Positions 47,401-64,000 of a DNA stretch of 64,000 nucleotides are shown here, piece after piece. The position numbers were made by a program, and so were the translations under genes. Within the stretch, counting starts at the first letter, position 1. Each line of letters starts with the position of its first letter. The notes beneath the pieces are model-generated. The model was not told the origin of the DNA and ran no database searches. It saw nothing but the letters and a program-made list of their open reading frames with translations. The DNA comes from Callaeas wilsoni (Eukaryota > Chordata > Aves > Passeriformes > Callaeidae): assembly GCA_013398955.1 (NCBI GenBank), contig VWPU01006282.1, positions 124,001-188,000 of the forward strand, in the 5' to 3' direction.

Positions 47401-48654
47401 ACCTTTTAGAAACACCTGCCGAAAATAATGAAAGGCTACAAAAAATTACAGATAGGGTTGGACTTGACAATCAAGCAAATGGGGCTTTGAATAAAAGCAG
47501 TAGTCTAAGAGAGGTAGATTTGAAAAACCTGTACTTGGAATAGAGATTCCTGACCTTTTCTCGCACCCCTACTTCCATTTAAATCACGAAAATAAATGAG
47601 CTTTTCACTTGCAATCAGAAAAATATCCATCAAATGTTCCCCTATTCAGCACTCCATCTTGATATAAATTGGAATCTAACAGCATTGCATGGTAAAAGAT
47701 GATCAAGTAATTTTAGGAATGGTTTAGCATTTTTGCTAAACACCAGTTGCTTGGATAAAAATTTTCAAGTGTTATCTGTTGATCTCACGTATTACATAAA
47801 TCTTGGAGTCAGTACTATTCTTTCACAATCCTTACTTAAAACTTGTTAAATGGCCTTTCATTTTCTTGTAAGTCCTAAGGTTAAAGATTATCAACCTGTA
47901 AAAAGCTATGAAAGATTACATTCAGATTCAGAAATTGCTTGAAGGGACACAGCTTGTGAATTAAAACAAAATAAAATCTTTTCACTATCCTTAAAGATTG
48001 ATTTGCAAAATCACCAGGAAGTCTTGCAGTGAAGGCGCAAACACAACTGGAAGAATAGACTGAATATTTTATTTTCATTTATATTTTGCATTTGATTTCT
48101 GTACATAGCACCTTCAGCAAAGAATAAATGGATATAGGGCTAATCCAAGAGAGGTCTAAAAATACAAATCTCTGTAAGACTTTAATCCCATAGAATTGAC
48201 AAATTTTTTAATATCTTGAGGTTTGGGTATCTCTTTCTAGAGATCCTGCCATTACGTAAATTTTTCATACCAAAGTCTGTAACGATGATGCAGTAGAAGT
48301 ATATCTTTCATTTTTCGACCACAAGGTTCCAAAAAGATTTTTGGGAATACATCACCTTTTTCCTCAGGAAAAGAAAATGACACCATCTCATATCTCTTAT
48401 CATATTGCAGTCAAGATGCATTGCAAAAATGTCCTGCTTCACTTCAAAAACTCGGTATTTCACTGCTTTCTTCACATTGCTCCTTATTCCTTAGGAGCTA
48501 TTTGATCTTTCATATTCATCTTACACCTGCTCCCACATAGCCCACCCCTTGCACCTGGCATCTCCTCTCTTGATTTGTCATGAGCTGGATTTTAGACTCT
48601 GAAAGAGCAGTAACTGAATTTTTGAAGACAAACCAAATGGTAAAGATACAACAC

Positions 48655-49290
48655 ATTCACAGAATGGCTGAGGCTGGAAGGCACCTCTGGAAATCATCTG
48701 CCAGCTTGTTGAGGGTGTGCTCCGTCTCATTGTTCAGGTTACTAATGATGATGTTAAAACAGCACTGAACTCAGAATCAGCCCTTGGGACACTCCCCCAG
48801 GGACAGGTGTCCAGCCTAACTTTGTAGCACTGCTCACAATCCTTCAAGCCCTTCAACTCACCCAGTTTCTCAATGCCCTTCACTGTGCACTTCCTGGTCT
48901 GTACTTCATTAGCTTGTCTACAAAGATGGATGGGATGCAGAGCTGAAAGCCTTACTAAGGTAAGCAACATCCACTGCTGTTATCCCATCCATCGAGCTAG
49001 TCACTGAAGGCTTTCAGGTTGGCCAAGCACCATCTCCCCTGCATAAAAATCCATGCTGACTACTCTCAATCGCCTTGATATGTTCCAAATGTTTGAAAAT
49101 GGCTTCCAGGAGGATGTGAGCCATCACCTTTCCAGTGATCAAGGCAAGACTGACTGGGAACGTAATTTCCCAGACTCTCCTTGAAGACTGGAGTGACATT
49201 TGCTTTCTTCCCCTCAAGAACTTCCCCTGATGGCTATGACCTTTCCAAGAGAGTGGTCTCAGAATTATTTGCATATATGAGTATGAAGCA
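48655..49290 (-). mobile_element. CR1 LINE fragment with internal deletion, includes reverse-transcriptase remnant
   Basis: The left 45 bases (ACAGAATGGCTGAGGCTGGA to ATCATCT) look like the CR1 3' terminus. They are joined directly to sequence that in intact CR1 lies several hundred bases or more inside the element: the cluster CTTGTTGAGGGTGTGCTC, CTTGGGACACTCCCCCAGGG, and AATCCATGCTGACTACTC. The minus-strand reading shows pieces resembling CR1 reverse transcriptase, such as ITGKVMAHILLEAIFKHLE and SSQHGF, in a degraded frame. It lies in intron 4 in the same sense as CDK8. Confidence 0.8.
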
Positions 49291-52200
49291 CATTATTTTA
49301 TATATCTCTGTAGGCTTCTCTATGGTGAACTCAAAGATCTCTCCCTACATTACTAACTAGAAGGCTGGTACCACTGCAACAATATGCTCTATTTCTACCA
49401 TTAAATCTGCATTTGTACAAAACTGACAGACATTACTCAGTCAAAAGTTTGACCTAACAGGCTATTTTTTTCAGGGTTTTTTGGGTTGCTTCTCTTTTTT
49501 TTAAATCACTGACATGAGCACCAAATACTAAAATTTTGCAGTCTCTTTTGATCACTTCTACATTTTCATTACTAGTTTGAAAGTTTAATCTAATACATTA
49601 AGAAAGTGCTCAGAAAGGCAGGCAAGGGAGTAGTTATGCTCCCTGTAACAGAAGAATTAAGAAACAATAGATAATATTATTTTAACTATGGAATATATAT
49701 AACTATAATAAAGTACAACTCACAGGAAAGTATGTGATTAGAAGCACATGCAAGAAAATCAAGTTCTGCCAGACATACTGTTCTTCTGTGATCTCATGAA
49801 AGTACACATCTAATGAAAAACACCTTGGAAACAAAAATCTTGGGAACAGCTGACAACCAGAAGAGTAATTGGGTTTGGACTGCTGAAGGTTTTTTTTCTC
49901 CTCTGAAAGCAAATCATCAGCAAGTCATTATAATATCTTTTGGGAAATAACACCTATTACTTGTTGATCCACTTAAGAGTAGAAAATCACCCTACTTTTT
50001 AAAACTGCAAACTTATTTCTAGTAATGTGCACTACTACTACTACTTTCTTATTTTCAAGGACTTACATTCACTCCTTCCAATGACCTCAGCTTTGGAAGC
50101 TTTACAGGAAGACAGAAGGGCATTCCTGTATTTCTGAAGTAATCCTTAAATATTGACGGGGAGATATCCTTGGATTCTACAGTTCTAATGAGGAAATGGT
50201 AAACTGCCAAGGTAGAAGTTCCATATATTTAACTTTGCCTAAAGCACGCATTTAAGTGATTCACTTGACGGAGCCTGGAAAATGACTAAGACGTGGTCTA
50301 CAAAAAAAGACTCTGGCAGCGGCTTTTCCTCATTCATTGTTAAAAGAACATCTTTAAAGTTCTCACTAATCCCAAACCTGGTAGCAGGTATCCTTGGGAG
50401 TCCAGATCTCAAAAAGCCTGACCGCTTCAAAGCTTATTAAAAGCCAGTGCTCGTCCCACAGCAGCCCTGTAGCTGCACACTAGGCACACGTTCCCCAGAC
50501 TGCACTATGCTGCACTAGTGCCAGTCCGCAGATGTTCACAGTGACACAATCCCAGACTAACTAGGACATGGCTGTTATTGACGAAGGCTAGGAGACCCTT
50601 AATTCTCTGGCAAGACGTAGGAGAAGGAGAATGGGAAGCAGAAGCCCAGTACTCTGTCCCCCACTTCCATACCTCACTTGCCAAGTGGCAATTCATCTGT
50701 TCAACACCCACTCACACCACGCACAAAGAAATGTGCCAGGGAATGTAGTTTGAAGATTTTTAATTTTATAAAAACAATTTTATACTAGTGTCCTGGCTCA
50801 GTACTACAAGACACGTGAGATTTCCTCTAGGGTTTTTTGCTGGGTTTTTTTCGGGGTGGTGGTATGCTTTTAAGCACTGCTGCACTATGGAAGTATTTTA
50901 AATAGCTTAGGTGCCAATTCCATTATTAATGTAAATTGCAGACTAATCTTACTGTCACCACACAGAAGCTGTGAAGGGGTGCTCATCTCTTACCTGAGAC
51001 TGCATCCTGACTGTGTAGACAGGACTGCTACCAAAAAAATTATATAGAGATGCACTTTCCAATGCTAACAGGCATAGCTTAAAAGTTATTGTACCATGCA
51101 AAGAGACTTCTATTTTGAGCCCATTACTTGAAAAAACCTTCCAAGCATGCTGTGAAGTGCATCCTGTCTTTTCTCTTGCTGTTGAGGTTGCATATTGATG
51201 AAAACAGATCTATGGCCAATCTTCTGCTTACGCTTATTTTTAGTGTGGTATAAGAACTTTGAGTAAAGGAAGAAGCACAATAGCTGCATATTATAAAGTG
51301 GAAAAAATACTCAGAAAATAAGTCAGCAAAATGCAGTATGTTTCAAGCATGCTTGATAACTAAATTCATTATTAAAACTATAACTGATGCACTTCGTGGT
51401 AATTATATGAAGTGTTCTTACTTCCTTCCTGCTACAGTCAGAGCATGAATAAACAATCTGCTTTCAATTGCTCTCAGCCATGAAATTTAAAGAAGCTGAA
51501 GAATATGCAAGTCAAATAAGAAATTGTAAAAGGGCTAGCATTTATTTGTTGAAAAATTTTACTGGTATGTTTCAAAGACTTATGGAAAAGCTAACTACTC
51601 AAGTACAGTAGTATTCAAGGCAGTATTCAAAGGTAAATACAATCAAAATCTCCCTAGCTCTGATGGAAACGGTGAATTGGCTTTCAAGTACCCAGCGAAA
51701 GAAAAACAGAGTTAAGTATTTAAGTTACTGCAAAGATTTGTACACATTTCCTTTGTAAAAGGCACACCATGACTACAAAACCCACAACAGACAATTATTG
51801 TCTTCCAACAGATTTTACTGTTTTATACAGAATACAGTCACTTTATACAAACCTTACATGAGTTGAGATTTCTTGATTCCTCCAACACTGCGAAGACAAA
51901 TTTCAGTCTAAGTTAATGTGATTTTAATAGCTGCTAAATTTTACTGCTTGGCTTGTAGATGCTAGTAAGAAAGGAGCTGGTTTATGCCACATTTTCTTTC
52001 TGGTTAGAGAAGTCAAAACCTCAAAACACCTCCAAAAAATTACCTACCTAAAAGCTAACTTCACTAAGACATCTTTAAAAAAAGCAACCAAAAAAAAACC
52101 CAACAGAAAACCAACCCAAACACAGAAAACTGCACTTACACAGAAGATAATTATATAGATAATTCATACCCATTAAAAACATCCTTATCCTATGAGAGAA

Positions 52201-54504
52201 TAATAGATTTTTCTGCCTAGTCCTATACTCTTTAGCTTCCTACCACCCCCAAGCACCATCACTCTTATAATATCTAGTATACGACATGAAAGCAAGCATG
52301 TTACTTAAGCAGCTCTGTGGGTATATCCAAATCCAGGAAAATATAAAACATCTAGAAACTACAGCGATACCTATCATTTAAAGGCACAGTAGGAAAAACA
52401 TAGTAAATCTGTCCAGCCATCCAATCTGGAGTTAAAATTGATGATTTAACACTGATACTCCTGAAGAGTAACGTTACAGGTATCCTGGAATAGAAAATCA
52501 CATCTAAGCATTAATATCAGTTATTCTGCTTTGAATCAGAATATTTGTATTAGTGAAGTCCCAATTCTAAAGCTTAACCAATAGGCTCCTGTCTTTCCAA
52601 GACAAAACACTAGGTAGAATCCCTTCTGTTACTCAGGTTATTTCCAGACCCTGACAAAAGAAAGCAAGCATTGGCAGGTGCAATTCTGTCTTTCGTTCTG
52701 CATGAAACATGTGCCTTCTGAATTCAGCTCAAGCTGGACAGTTTCAAAATGACAAGTCCCAAGCTTTCTATGGACGAGGTGGCACAGGCAGCCCCTGTAC
52801 TGCTCTTACAGGATTCTCACCAACACAGCTTGCAAGTGTCCAGTGGGAAGACCTCTCAGTCTCTGCCTCAAGCTTTTGGTCTCTTCCTCAGATTATAAAA
52901 ACATAGCCAATTGTGATGGTGGACTTTCTGCTGGAAGAAAACTTCATGCTGGACTGAGACCACCAACATATCTCACAAAAAATACGATGGCAGTAGTTTT
53001 TTTGCAGTTGCCAACTTAAACTATATTTGAGCTATAGACCTAGATGTGAAAGGCTCTGTAATAAATTACCAATCTCCTGAGCCATCCAGTTAACAACATG
53101 CATAGTTTTCTTTTAAGCATAATTTTAAGTTCATAAATTTTCTGAAACTGCAGAAAGTAAAACATTAGAAAAATTTAGACTCTTGATGACAAATCATTTG
53201 CTTCCTGTATGCCTCTTAAAAATATAACAAAGTTGTCTAAGTAGTAGCATGCACTATGTATTTCTATGTTTTGCTCCACTACTTCACGAGTCATGACAAA
53301 GCCACCAGAATCTTTTTGATTTTTTCCCCTCAGTGCTGAGGCTTTTTTTCCATTTCTAAAACCAGAAGCAAATTAAAATCATCCACATAATCACTGCAAT
53401 AACGCAAAGTTTCCTTGTATTTCAGTTCTGAAAATGCTATTTATCAGAGGTATACCTTTTTCCTTCAGTATAACTGGAGAAATTGGCATTCTGTAAAAGC
53501 ATTTACCAAGCATGAAAATAGATGTTAAAAAACTAGTCCTTGCCCACATTTCCAGGAACACTATTAAAGCTATTTCAAAGACAAAAAGGGACTCTGGAAG
53601 AGTAGTATGGAAGACAGACTTATTTCACCAAACATGGAATATTGCTGGCAATATTGACTCATAGGAATGAAAGGTCAAACTAATGATACTTCTAATTACT
53701 GAAATTTCATTTGTGCATGAGAGTATCATATATAGATGGTACACTTAGAAGTAAATTGAAAAATAGAATGCGATCAAAGAATAAGAGCTACAGACAAGTG
53801 GATCAGGGAAACTACCCAATTTCAAGACAACAGACAAAAAAGACAAGTTAGCTGTGGGCATATTTTGAAGCCAAGTAGATAAGAATTGGTGAGATCCACC
53901 AGCTGAAATGAATTTGCTGGTTAAAGACACTAACTCAGGTTAAAAATGTTTTCCTCATATTGTAGTTTGGATAAACATTCGTTTACTTGCAGAAATCATC
54001 TAAGTTGGCATGGCTATATTACTGGTAGATTATAAACATTAGGAGAAAATAATGGCTTTCAAAAGTTACTTTCCTACGTTAAACTGATAATTTCAGAAAA
54101 AAATCTTTTTTTCAGCAGTTCTTTCAGCCAATCATTCTCCCCCACCTACACCAAAGCCGTATTTAGTTATTTATCTTGCCCGCAGTGATACTACTAGAGG
54201 CATTTTCTGTACCTCAATGTGCCTGTTATTTAAATGAACCAGTTTTAAATAGTTTATTTAGAAAATCAAAAAACAAAAACAGCCATCTGATACACTTGCT
54301 CGCATAAGCATATCAGATAACAGCCAGCTTTAAAAATTCACTCTACTAATCAAGGCCGTCTGACTGCAGTGTAAAAATATATATTTATTAGTACATGCTC
54401 TTAGCACCAAGGTTTTTGTTTCCCAGTGGTTTTTCATTAAAAAAAACCCAACCCTTTCCCTCAATCATCATCCCAGTGCTAAAACCCATTGCAGATCCAC
54501 TTAC

Positions 54505-54645
54505 CAAATCCCTGTGTAACACCCAGTTAGCATGCAGGTAGTGAATACCATCTAGGATCTGATATAACAGCGACTTCACCATTCCCCGAGGTAACTGAAC
54601 TGGTTTCTTGTTTGCTTTAGAAGCCCTGTGAAACTTGATTATATG
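54505..54645 (-). CDS. CDK8: CDK8 exon 4 (residues 106-152)
   Basis: This exon has 141 bases, 47 codons, phase 0 at both ends. The acceptor is ctttgcag|CAT and the donor is TTG|GTAAGT. It encodes the start of the C-lobe ([15 protein letters not shown], then [20 protein letters not shown]). The last codons give the His-Arg-Asp motif with the catalytic base Asp151, so the catalytic loop is split by an intron after Leu152. PVQLPRGM at residues 120-127 separates it from CDK19. Confidence 0.97.
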
Positions 54646-57886
<3,241 letters not shown>

Positions 57887-59397
57887 CTAGAGCTGGGATA
57901 CTTAGAACACAAACAACAAAAGCTGAAATCTGCAATTTATTTTTTCATGAAAGAACCAGTCATTAGTTTAAAACCAAAGCTGAAAGTGGGTCATAACCCA
58001 CTCAGGACATCCACTTCCTACTCATTTTCTAGAAGCTGAACTCTGTGTAAACCTCATTATTATCCAGGACCAAGATGACACTGCAAACAGCCAGCTGTGG
58101 CATCTGCCCTTTTGCATAGGCTGTAATCTTCAACAGTCCCATTTGGGGTACCTCATTTTCTCCTCACTCCCAATTATCTGAAAACACTGTATTTTGGTTG
58201 CAGTCATTTGAGACTGAATGGGATGGCTCATGTAGAGCCTGTCAATGCAGTCAGCTAAACCAAGATGTGGTTTGTAAGGAGGACTCTGCTGATCTACGAG
58301 GTCATCACTCTCTACGGAAGAGGGTCCAGCTTCTTGCCACAACACAGATTACACCAGTTAGTACATTTACAGAAGCCAAGCATAAAACAGCACCCAGTTC
58401 AAGAGAAAACTATTCTGGATGCACAAAGGCTGGTGAAAGGTAACCTGGTACTGAACTCTTGAGACTAATCAAGGTACTAACAGCAGAGACAGCCCTAGGA
58501 AAGAGACACACCTGGAACTTCTTTCAGCATCGGTGAGCCATTAAACCAGCTCAGCTGCTTCAGAAACTAGTTAGAACCCCACCAAAATGAAAACATAGAT
58601 GAGATACAGCACAACTGAATTCAGACAGCACCAGTCTATTTGAGCTCTACTGGTCATGTTACAACCATACTGTACTCATTCAATTGCTAAGAAAGAAACA
58701 AAAGCTTTATCTAAGTGAACTGTGGTTAAGTGTGACTACTCAAGACTATTCAAATTCCTGCCAGTTCAGTGTGCCAAAAATTATGACATTTTTTATTAAA
58801 AGGAATGGTTACGGCTTTTTCTTTTTTAAAAAAAAGCCAAGGGAAAACGAAACTACTCCTTGAATACAGAATTTATTTCTGAGACAATCTTTTTTCAATA
58901 AAATATAATTTTTCCACTACATAACAGAGGAAACAAAAAAAATTCATTCCTTTCTATTTATACCTTTGTCATTAAGTGCTAAAATTTTAGCTACTACTGA
59001 GATAGTAAAATGGAAGTATATATGTGTGCTTGTTTCCTTCTTTCCTATTTCATTTGAGACAGACTTGCATTATGACCCACTGACCAGTCTTCAGTGTGGC
59101 ATTTCTTGGAAAAAAGGACCTATAGCCCACTGAGATTTTACCTCAAGTATAAGATCAAACAGGGAGATAGTGTAGAGGAGACAAAGCAACAATAGAAATC
59201 AGTGCAGAAGGCCGTAGAGCTTCAGCATGGTAAAATCCTAAGATTTGTAAAAGCACTACATTGAGGCACTTTAAGGCAGGATCCACAAGTATGGAATTCT
59301 TTAAATGCCTGTAATTCCTAGAAAGAATAAGATCAGTATGGGAAAAACCAAGAAATGCTTATTTGCACTTTTTTATCAATTACAGGTGGGGACCGCC

Positions 59398-59700
59398 TGT
59401 GGCAATTTAACCCAGCCAGAAGCTAAACCCCACAGAGCCATTTGCTCATATCTCTCAGTCAGACATGAACGGAAGAACAAAAAAGCAAGAAAATGTCTGA
59501 GTGAGGTAAGATAGTTTAGTAAGTGAAAGAAAGAGGAATTAAACACCACGCCCACAACGAAACAATAGAAGCAATGCAAAAGCAATCACGTACAACTTAC
59601 CACAAGAAGACTGATGCCCAGCCAGTCCCCAAGCAAAGGCTACCTCTCCAAAGGGAGGAGGGGCAGGAGTGGGAAACAGAGGAAGTCTGAACACTGTAAG
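59398..59700 (-). mobile_element. Diverged solo-LTR remnant of an avian endogenous retrovirus (probable)
   Basis: The plus strand begins TGTGGCAATTTAACCCAGCC and continues with AGCTAAACCCCACAGAGCC, a stretch with AGTTTAGTAAGTGAAAG and, further right, GCCCAGCCAGTCCCC. This resembles the reverse complement of a common bird LTR end, with many substitutions. The element is thus on the minus strand. No internal retroviral genes are seen next to it. Family assignment is from memory of avian repeats and boundaries are approximate. Confidence 0.6.
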
Positions 59701-62085
59701 CAATAGCCAAAGCACTGCTAGCTTATCGACACTGCTTTAGTCACAAATCCAACACACTCCACCATACAGGCTGAGGTGGAGAAGATTAACTGCATGATAA
59801 ACAGGCACTGCACACAGCATTGCAGACCAGCCGCTCAATGGTGAATGATGTTGCAGGGTTTAAGAATACACTGTACCAGTCCTTATAACAAAGTAATTTT
59901 TCTTTAATCAGCATAAATTCACATATTAAATTTATGCTAAAAATTTTAATTAACTGTACCAGAAGATTACATGACAGTTCGGCAACTACGTGTCTATACC
60001 AACGTAGTATCGTATTTCCTGCAGCCTGATGGACACATCTGTACCAGATACAACAAATTATTCCTTGATGAAAGATGCAGATACTAGTCAGAGCTCTAAA
60101 AAATAATGTAATATTCCCTTTTGTCCTTTCTGATCCCATTTTAACTCTGTCCTATTCCTTATTCCTGAGGTAGCAGCTATCACCTAGCTAAAAAAATCCA
60201 ACCTCTTCATATCAAAGGTGATTCAGCTCGGAGAACACACAGAGAACCTATCACCAAAGTTGGACACAAATACGAAAAACTTCTAAGGAATGCAGCAGAA
60301 GGATTCCCTGTCTGCATGGTGAGGCAACATAGATAGAATTCTCCCTTGTTTGTTCTAAGGCAGTCAATACTGCAGACTTTGAGATTCACAGCATTTCTTG
60401 CTATTTTCCTCCCCAATCCACCTTGATCACTCCCCTTCCCACCTTCTGTTTTTTTCCTCTAAACATGCCAGCAGTCCTCTCAAACACCCAAAAGCCCCAC
60501 TATCCTCCTAAAAAACCCATAGCAACCTGCTTTCCTTCTCATCAGTTACAAAGTCCCAGCTGACGCTCTCCAAGAACAGACCTGAGAACTTCCTTTTGCA
60601 GCCCATCACCATTGCATTAGGAGTTCTGGCCTTTGTTACTGTCACTGACAGCAACTGTTACTGTTGGTGCATCTATGTACTCAGTGTATCATTCTTGCTG
60701 GGTTCTGCCTTTGCCTTTTGTGCTGAATAGCTGTTAAATTCACATTTTTTCAGTCTGCTTTAAGAACCCGATGGGTTCAGTCAAAGACAGACAGCCACAA
60801 GCAACCCAGTGAATAAGATGGCTAACATACATCAGCAAAACCATCAGAATAAGGAAATGATTGCTGCAGTGGTGACAGATGATTCCTGAATCACTGTCTT
60901 GGAAAGGCTGAAATGCTCACAGTGACAAATGCAAGCACTGTCTGAAGTATCTGAAAGAGCTCATGCAGATGATAACACATCACATGGGCTGTAAAGAGCA
61001 TTTTCAGCAACCTCAGTCTCCACAGACCAGGACTCTCTAGCCCATAAACCACATGCCTTTCCTACCAGATGACTTGACTCGTGTCCAGCAGCTGACAGAG
61101 TTCAAACAGACAGTTCAGACAAAGCAGACTGCAAGAAACATGCTTTGACTTATCAGTATGATGCCTCCTAATGATAAAGGCTACTTTCTGGCCTAATGAC
61201 TTTGTTATCTAACTGCTTTTGTGTATCCTAGCTCAGTTATGTAGAACAGAAAGAGAAAGCAGACAAAAACGATGTGTTTGGCTCTCACTAAATTGCCTTA
61301 CTTTTCATTTGCATATCACATGATGATTCAAATCTACTTCCTCAATCAGAAAGGTTTCTCTTATATTAGTTAGTCTGGGTACCACCCTATAAAGAAGGGA
61401 GACCCAATAGACCTTCCAAGAAATAGAAATCAGCAAACGACAAAGATGCCAATACATCTGTTTTGAGTGTTAGAAGTCCATGTTGGCCCTGGCTGGTCTT
61501 GCCCTTGTTTTCACATTGTTCAAGATCCAGCAAGGGAAACAGTATCCCTCCATGCAGGTCCTGGGCTCACACAAAGGTCCCTCCAACTCCCTCTTGAAAT
61601 GAAGAAATACTCATTCCACACAGCCATGGGGCAGCTGAGGGACAGTAAATCAAAATGTCCCAGTGATGCATAAAATTGTTAGATTGCTTCATGAACAAAG
61701 ACATAGTAAAGTAAAACAGGATGTTATTAAATAATCAACAGCAGCACTAAGGGAACCTTAGGAAAACTACAGCATGAATAAGGCAAATCTTTTCTTGCAC
61801 TAACAACAATTATCTTTTACATAAGATGTGAGCTGAAATCAGCACAACCTTTTATGAACATGACCTGCTTCCTCCAGTGATATTCCCACATTTCCCGTAA
61901 AGCTCTCCAAGATGAGAACATTTCTCACGAGCCAAGACACCGCACTCTCCATATGAGGATTTCTAGCTCTACCACAAATGCCATTTCACCCCCGCTCTTG
62001 ATGCTTGCTCATCTTTGTGGTCCACAGGGAATGGTTAACCTGCAAAATGCAGCCTTGCAATACCACCATGCTTACTTCTATAATT

Positions 62086-62335
62086 CAAGTTGCACAGGGG
62101 AGGTTCAGATCAGTTATCAGGAAAAACTGTTTCACCAAAATGCTTGTCAAGCACTGGAACAGGATGTCCAGGGAAGTGGTTGTGTTGCCATCCCTGGAGG
62201 TATTTAAAAGACACGCAGATGTGCTGTTACTGAGGAACATGGTTTAGTGCTGGACTTGGCTGTGCTGCTTTAATGGTTGGACTTGGTGATACAGGTCTTT
62301 CCAAACCTAAATGATTCTAAAATCCTATAATGGAG
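62086..62335 (+). mobile_element. CR1 LINE fragment, 3' end
   Basis: Sense CR1 order on the plus strand: GGGGAGGTTCAGATCAG, AAGCACTGGAACAGGATG, CCAGGGAAGTGGT, CCATCCCTGGAGGTATTTAA, GGTTGGACTTGGTGAT, and CCAAACCTAAATGATTCT. It is 5'-truncated near 62086 and ends with a decayed tail near 62335. Orientation is opposite to CDK8; located in intron 2. Confidence 0.88.
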
Positions 62336-63031
62336 CATGATTGTTAGAGCCATTTGCCAGGTAACCTGGCCCAGGAGCTTCCCCTATGTCAGGACATCAG
62401 CTATTTTAGAAAAAGCAGCTTCTTGCTCTGACCGCCTTCCTTTGAGCGCCATCCAACACATTTCTGCCAAGCCTTAGGACAGGCACAAAACTGGCTACAG
62501 ACAAAGCCATCGGCCTTATCAACCAAACATTCATTTAAGCAAAAGTCACTATTGCGTTATCTGGCTAGTTTGATGGCATAAATTCAAACTCTAATCATCA
62601 TCTCATGCTTCAAAAAGGCTCACATCAGTTTCAGCAAGGGATCTAAAAACAGATGTCATACACTAGCAGCCATGCCATGGCCTTACAACGGAAAAAAGGG
62701 CAAGCAGGGCCTTGGAACACAAAGCAGACTGCAGCTGATGCAGAAAGGCAACTTTCAGACTGGAAGGCAAATGACAAATTTTACTCATCCTCTAACAAGT
62801 AAGGTGCCAATGGAATTACTGCTACAACAGATGAGTATAGGCAGCAATAAGACATTACCTGAAACACTATGCATAATTCTGGCCCATTCAGGAAAGATTA
62901 ATTCCAACTGCAACAGGGCAAAGAAAGCCGAAGCCTACACCCAGAGGAAGGGAGAGCCTACTGCTCAAGGAAAACCAGCAAGTCAAGCCAAAATGCTTAT
63001 AACTTGCCAAAGCAAAGCAGAGAAAAAAGAG

Positions 63032-63050
63032 TCTCTATCTCTCTCTCTCT
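63032..63050. repeat. Short CT microsatellite
   Basis: Nineteen bases of almost pure TC/CT with one interruption (TCTCTATCTC). In intron 2. Confidence 0.9.
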
Positions 63051-64000
63051 AAAATGAGAGCAGAAGAGAAGAGCTATTTTAACTAACTGACAATATTATG
63101 ATAAGTACAAATGGGTACAAATTAGTCATGATTAATTTTGGCTTAAAGGCTGAATAATGTTCACAGAGTCATTACTAGAATGAGACTCAGAGACTGCCTT
63201 CAGAGATCTCTTTTCCCTACAAGTTTAACTTGTAGTTTGCTAACTTTTTTTAAGTACCCTTTGCTTGTCTGCAAGAGCAGGAGTAGAATATCACGACTCC
63301 AGAGATGTCACCCAATTCTAAGCCACAAACATTTGTTAAAACATTTTGAATCATTATTCTTAGTTTTCTACGAAACAGTGGAGCTCTACTCAAGTACTTT
63401 AAACTTGTTATATAAACTAACCCTCAAATTTTATTATACAACTGCTCAAATCCCAGGCTGGCTTAGCTGCTATGCAGCAGATTCAAGATCTGTTCGCTTC
63501 AGTGTAAATACAATTTTAATTTTATATTCTCATGAGTCAGACATTTCACAGTACTAAAAAAGAGAATACCTGCTGAAAGTACATGTTGTTTTCCTTTCAG
63601 AACTGTTCAAATAAAAGCTTACAAAGGCATTGTAACAGAAAGTTATAACACTACCCACTTTAAGAATTTATTATGAAGCTGACAACACATTTTTGTTGCT
63701 TTGTCTAAAGAACTGGAGCTTCAATTTCACAAGGTTGTATGTTTTATTCTTTTGATTTTTTTAAAGTCCTAAATGTGCAAAAAGAAGCCTGACAACATAA
63801 AATGTCAGGAGGAAAAAACCCCAAATTTTTTTTTAGCTTCCACAGTTTCTAAAATAAATGAGTCTTACATGATGTCACATGCAAGTCAATATTTATTAGC
63901 ACCTTCTAATTCCAAACACATTCAAAGTATTAGAAGAGGTGTTATTAAGTGTTCCCTGAAAGTAAGGAAGTGGGTGAAGAACCTAGACAAGACAGACATT

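Larger units (their letters stand above)
37603..54504 (-). other. CDK8 intron 4
   Basis: 16.9 kb, GT-AG, phase 0, splitting the catalytic loop coding sequence between Leu152 and Lys153. It is AT-rich. It holds a rearranged CR1 fragment near 48655-49290, a 17-bp tandem pair at 41454-41487, and a short ACT triplet run at about 50031-50045. I see no embedded gene or RNA that I recognise. Confidence 0.9.

Noticed and set aside
62672..63052. 126-codon open frame in intron 2
   Set aside because: No known family; Ser/Leu end is read from the CT microsatellite. Treated as chance.

Overview
This window is vertebrate nuclear DNA and almost certainly avian. The evidence is short spliced exons with GT-AG introns, several CR1 LINE fragments of the bird/reptile type, and two remnants of an LTR typical of bird endogenous retroviruses. 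I see no bacterial gene structure, CRISPR array, tRNA or rRNA.

The only protein-coding gene I can support is CDK8, the Mediator-associated cyclin-dependent kinase, on the minus strand. Eleven coding exons (exons 3 to 13 by vertebrate numbering) lie between 57847 and 18242. Every splice site and phase was worked out by hand. Together they encode residues 69-464 of a 464-residue protein with no insertion or deletion against the human protein as I remember it, and one visible substitution (Asn for Ser at position 393). Exons 1 and 2, carrying the ATP-binding glycine loop, the catalytic lysine and the cyclin-contacting alphaC helix, were not found up to base 64000 and must lie beyond the right edge. 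The 3' UTR continues from 18241 to an AATAAA signal at 17100-17105.

Layout: 1 to about 17080 is intergenic DNA downstream of CDK8. It is relatively GC-rich, with two CpG-rich patches, a GA microsatellite and one CR1 fragment. From 17080 to 57847 are the 3' UTR and exons 13 to 3. From 57848 to 64000 is the start of intron 2. Intron 4 (about 16.9 kb) is the largest complete intron. CR1 fragments lie in introns 2, 4, 9 and 12, and LTR remnants in introns 2 and 3.

I found no undescribed system. The points most worth a second look are two tandem splice acceptors: a GAG-AAG (NAGNAG) pair at exon 12, and an 11-base tandem pair at exon 11 whose downstream choice would bring an early stop. Others are a nested inverted-repeat cluster in intron 5, a perfect 45-bp tandem duplication in intron 12, an internally deleted CR1 copy, and CpG-rich patches, including one over the terminal exon.
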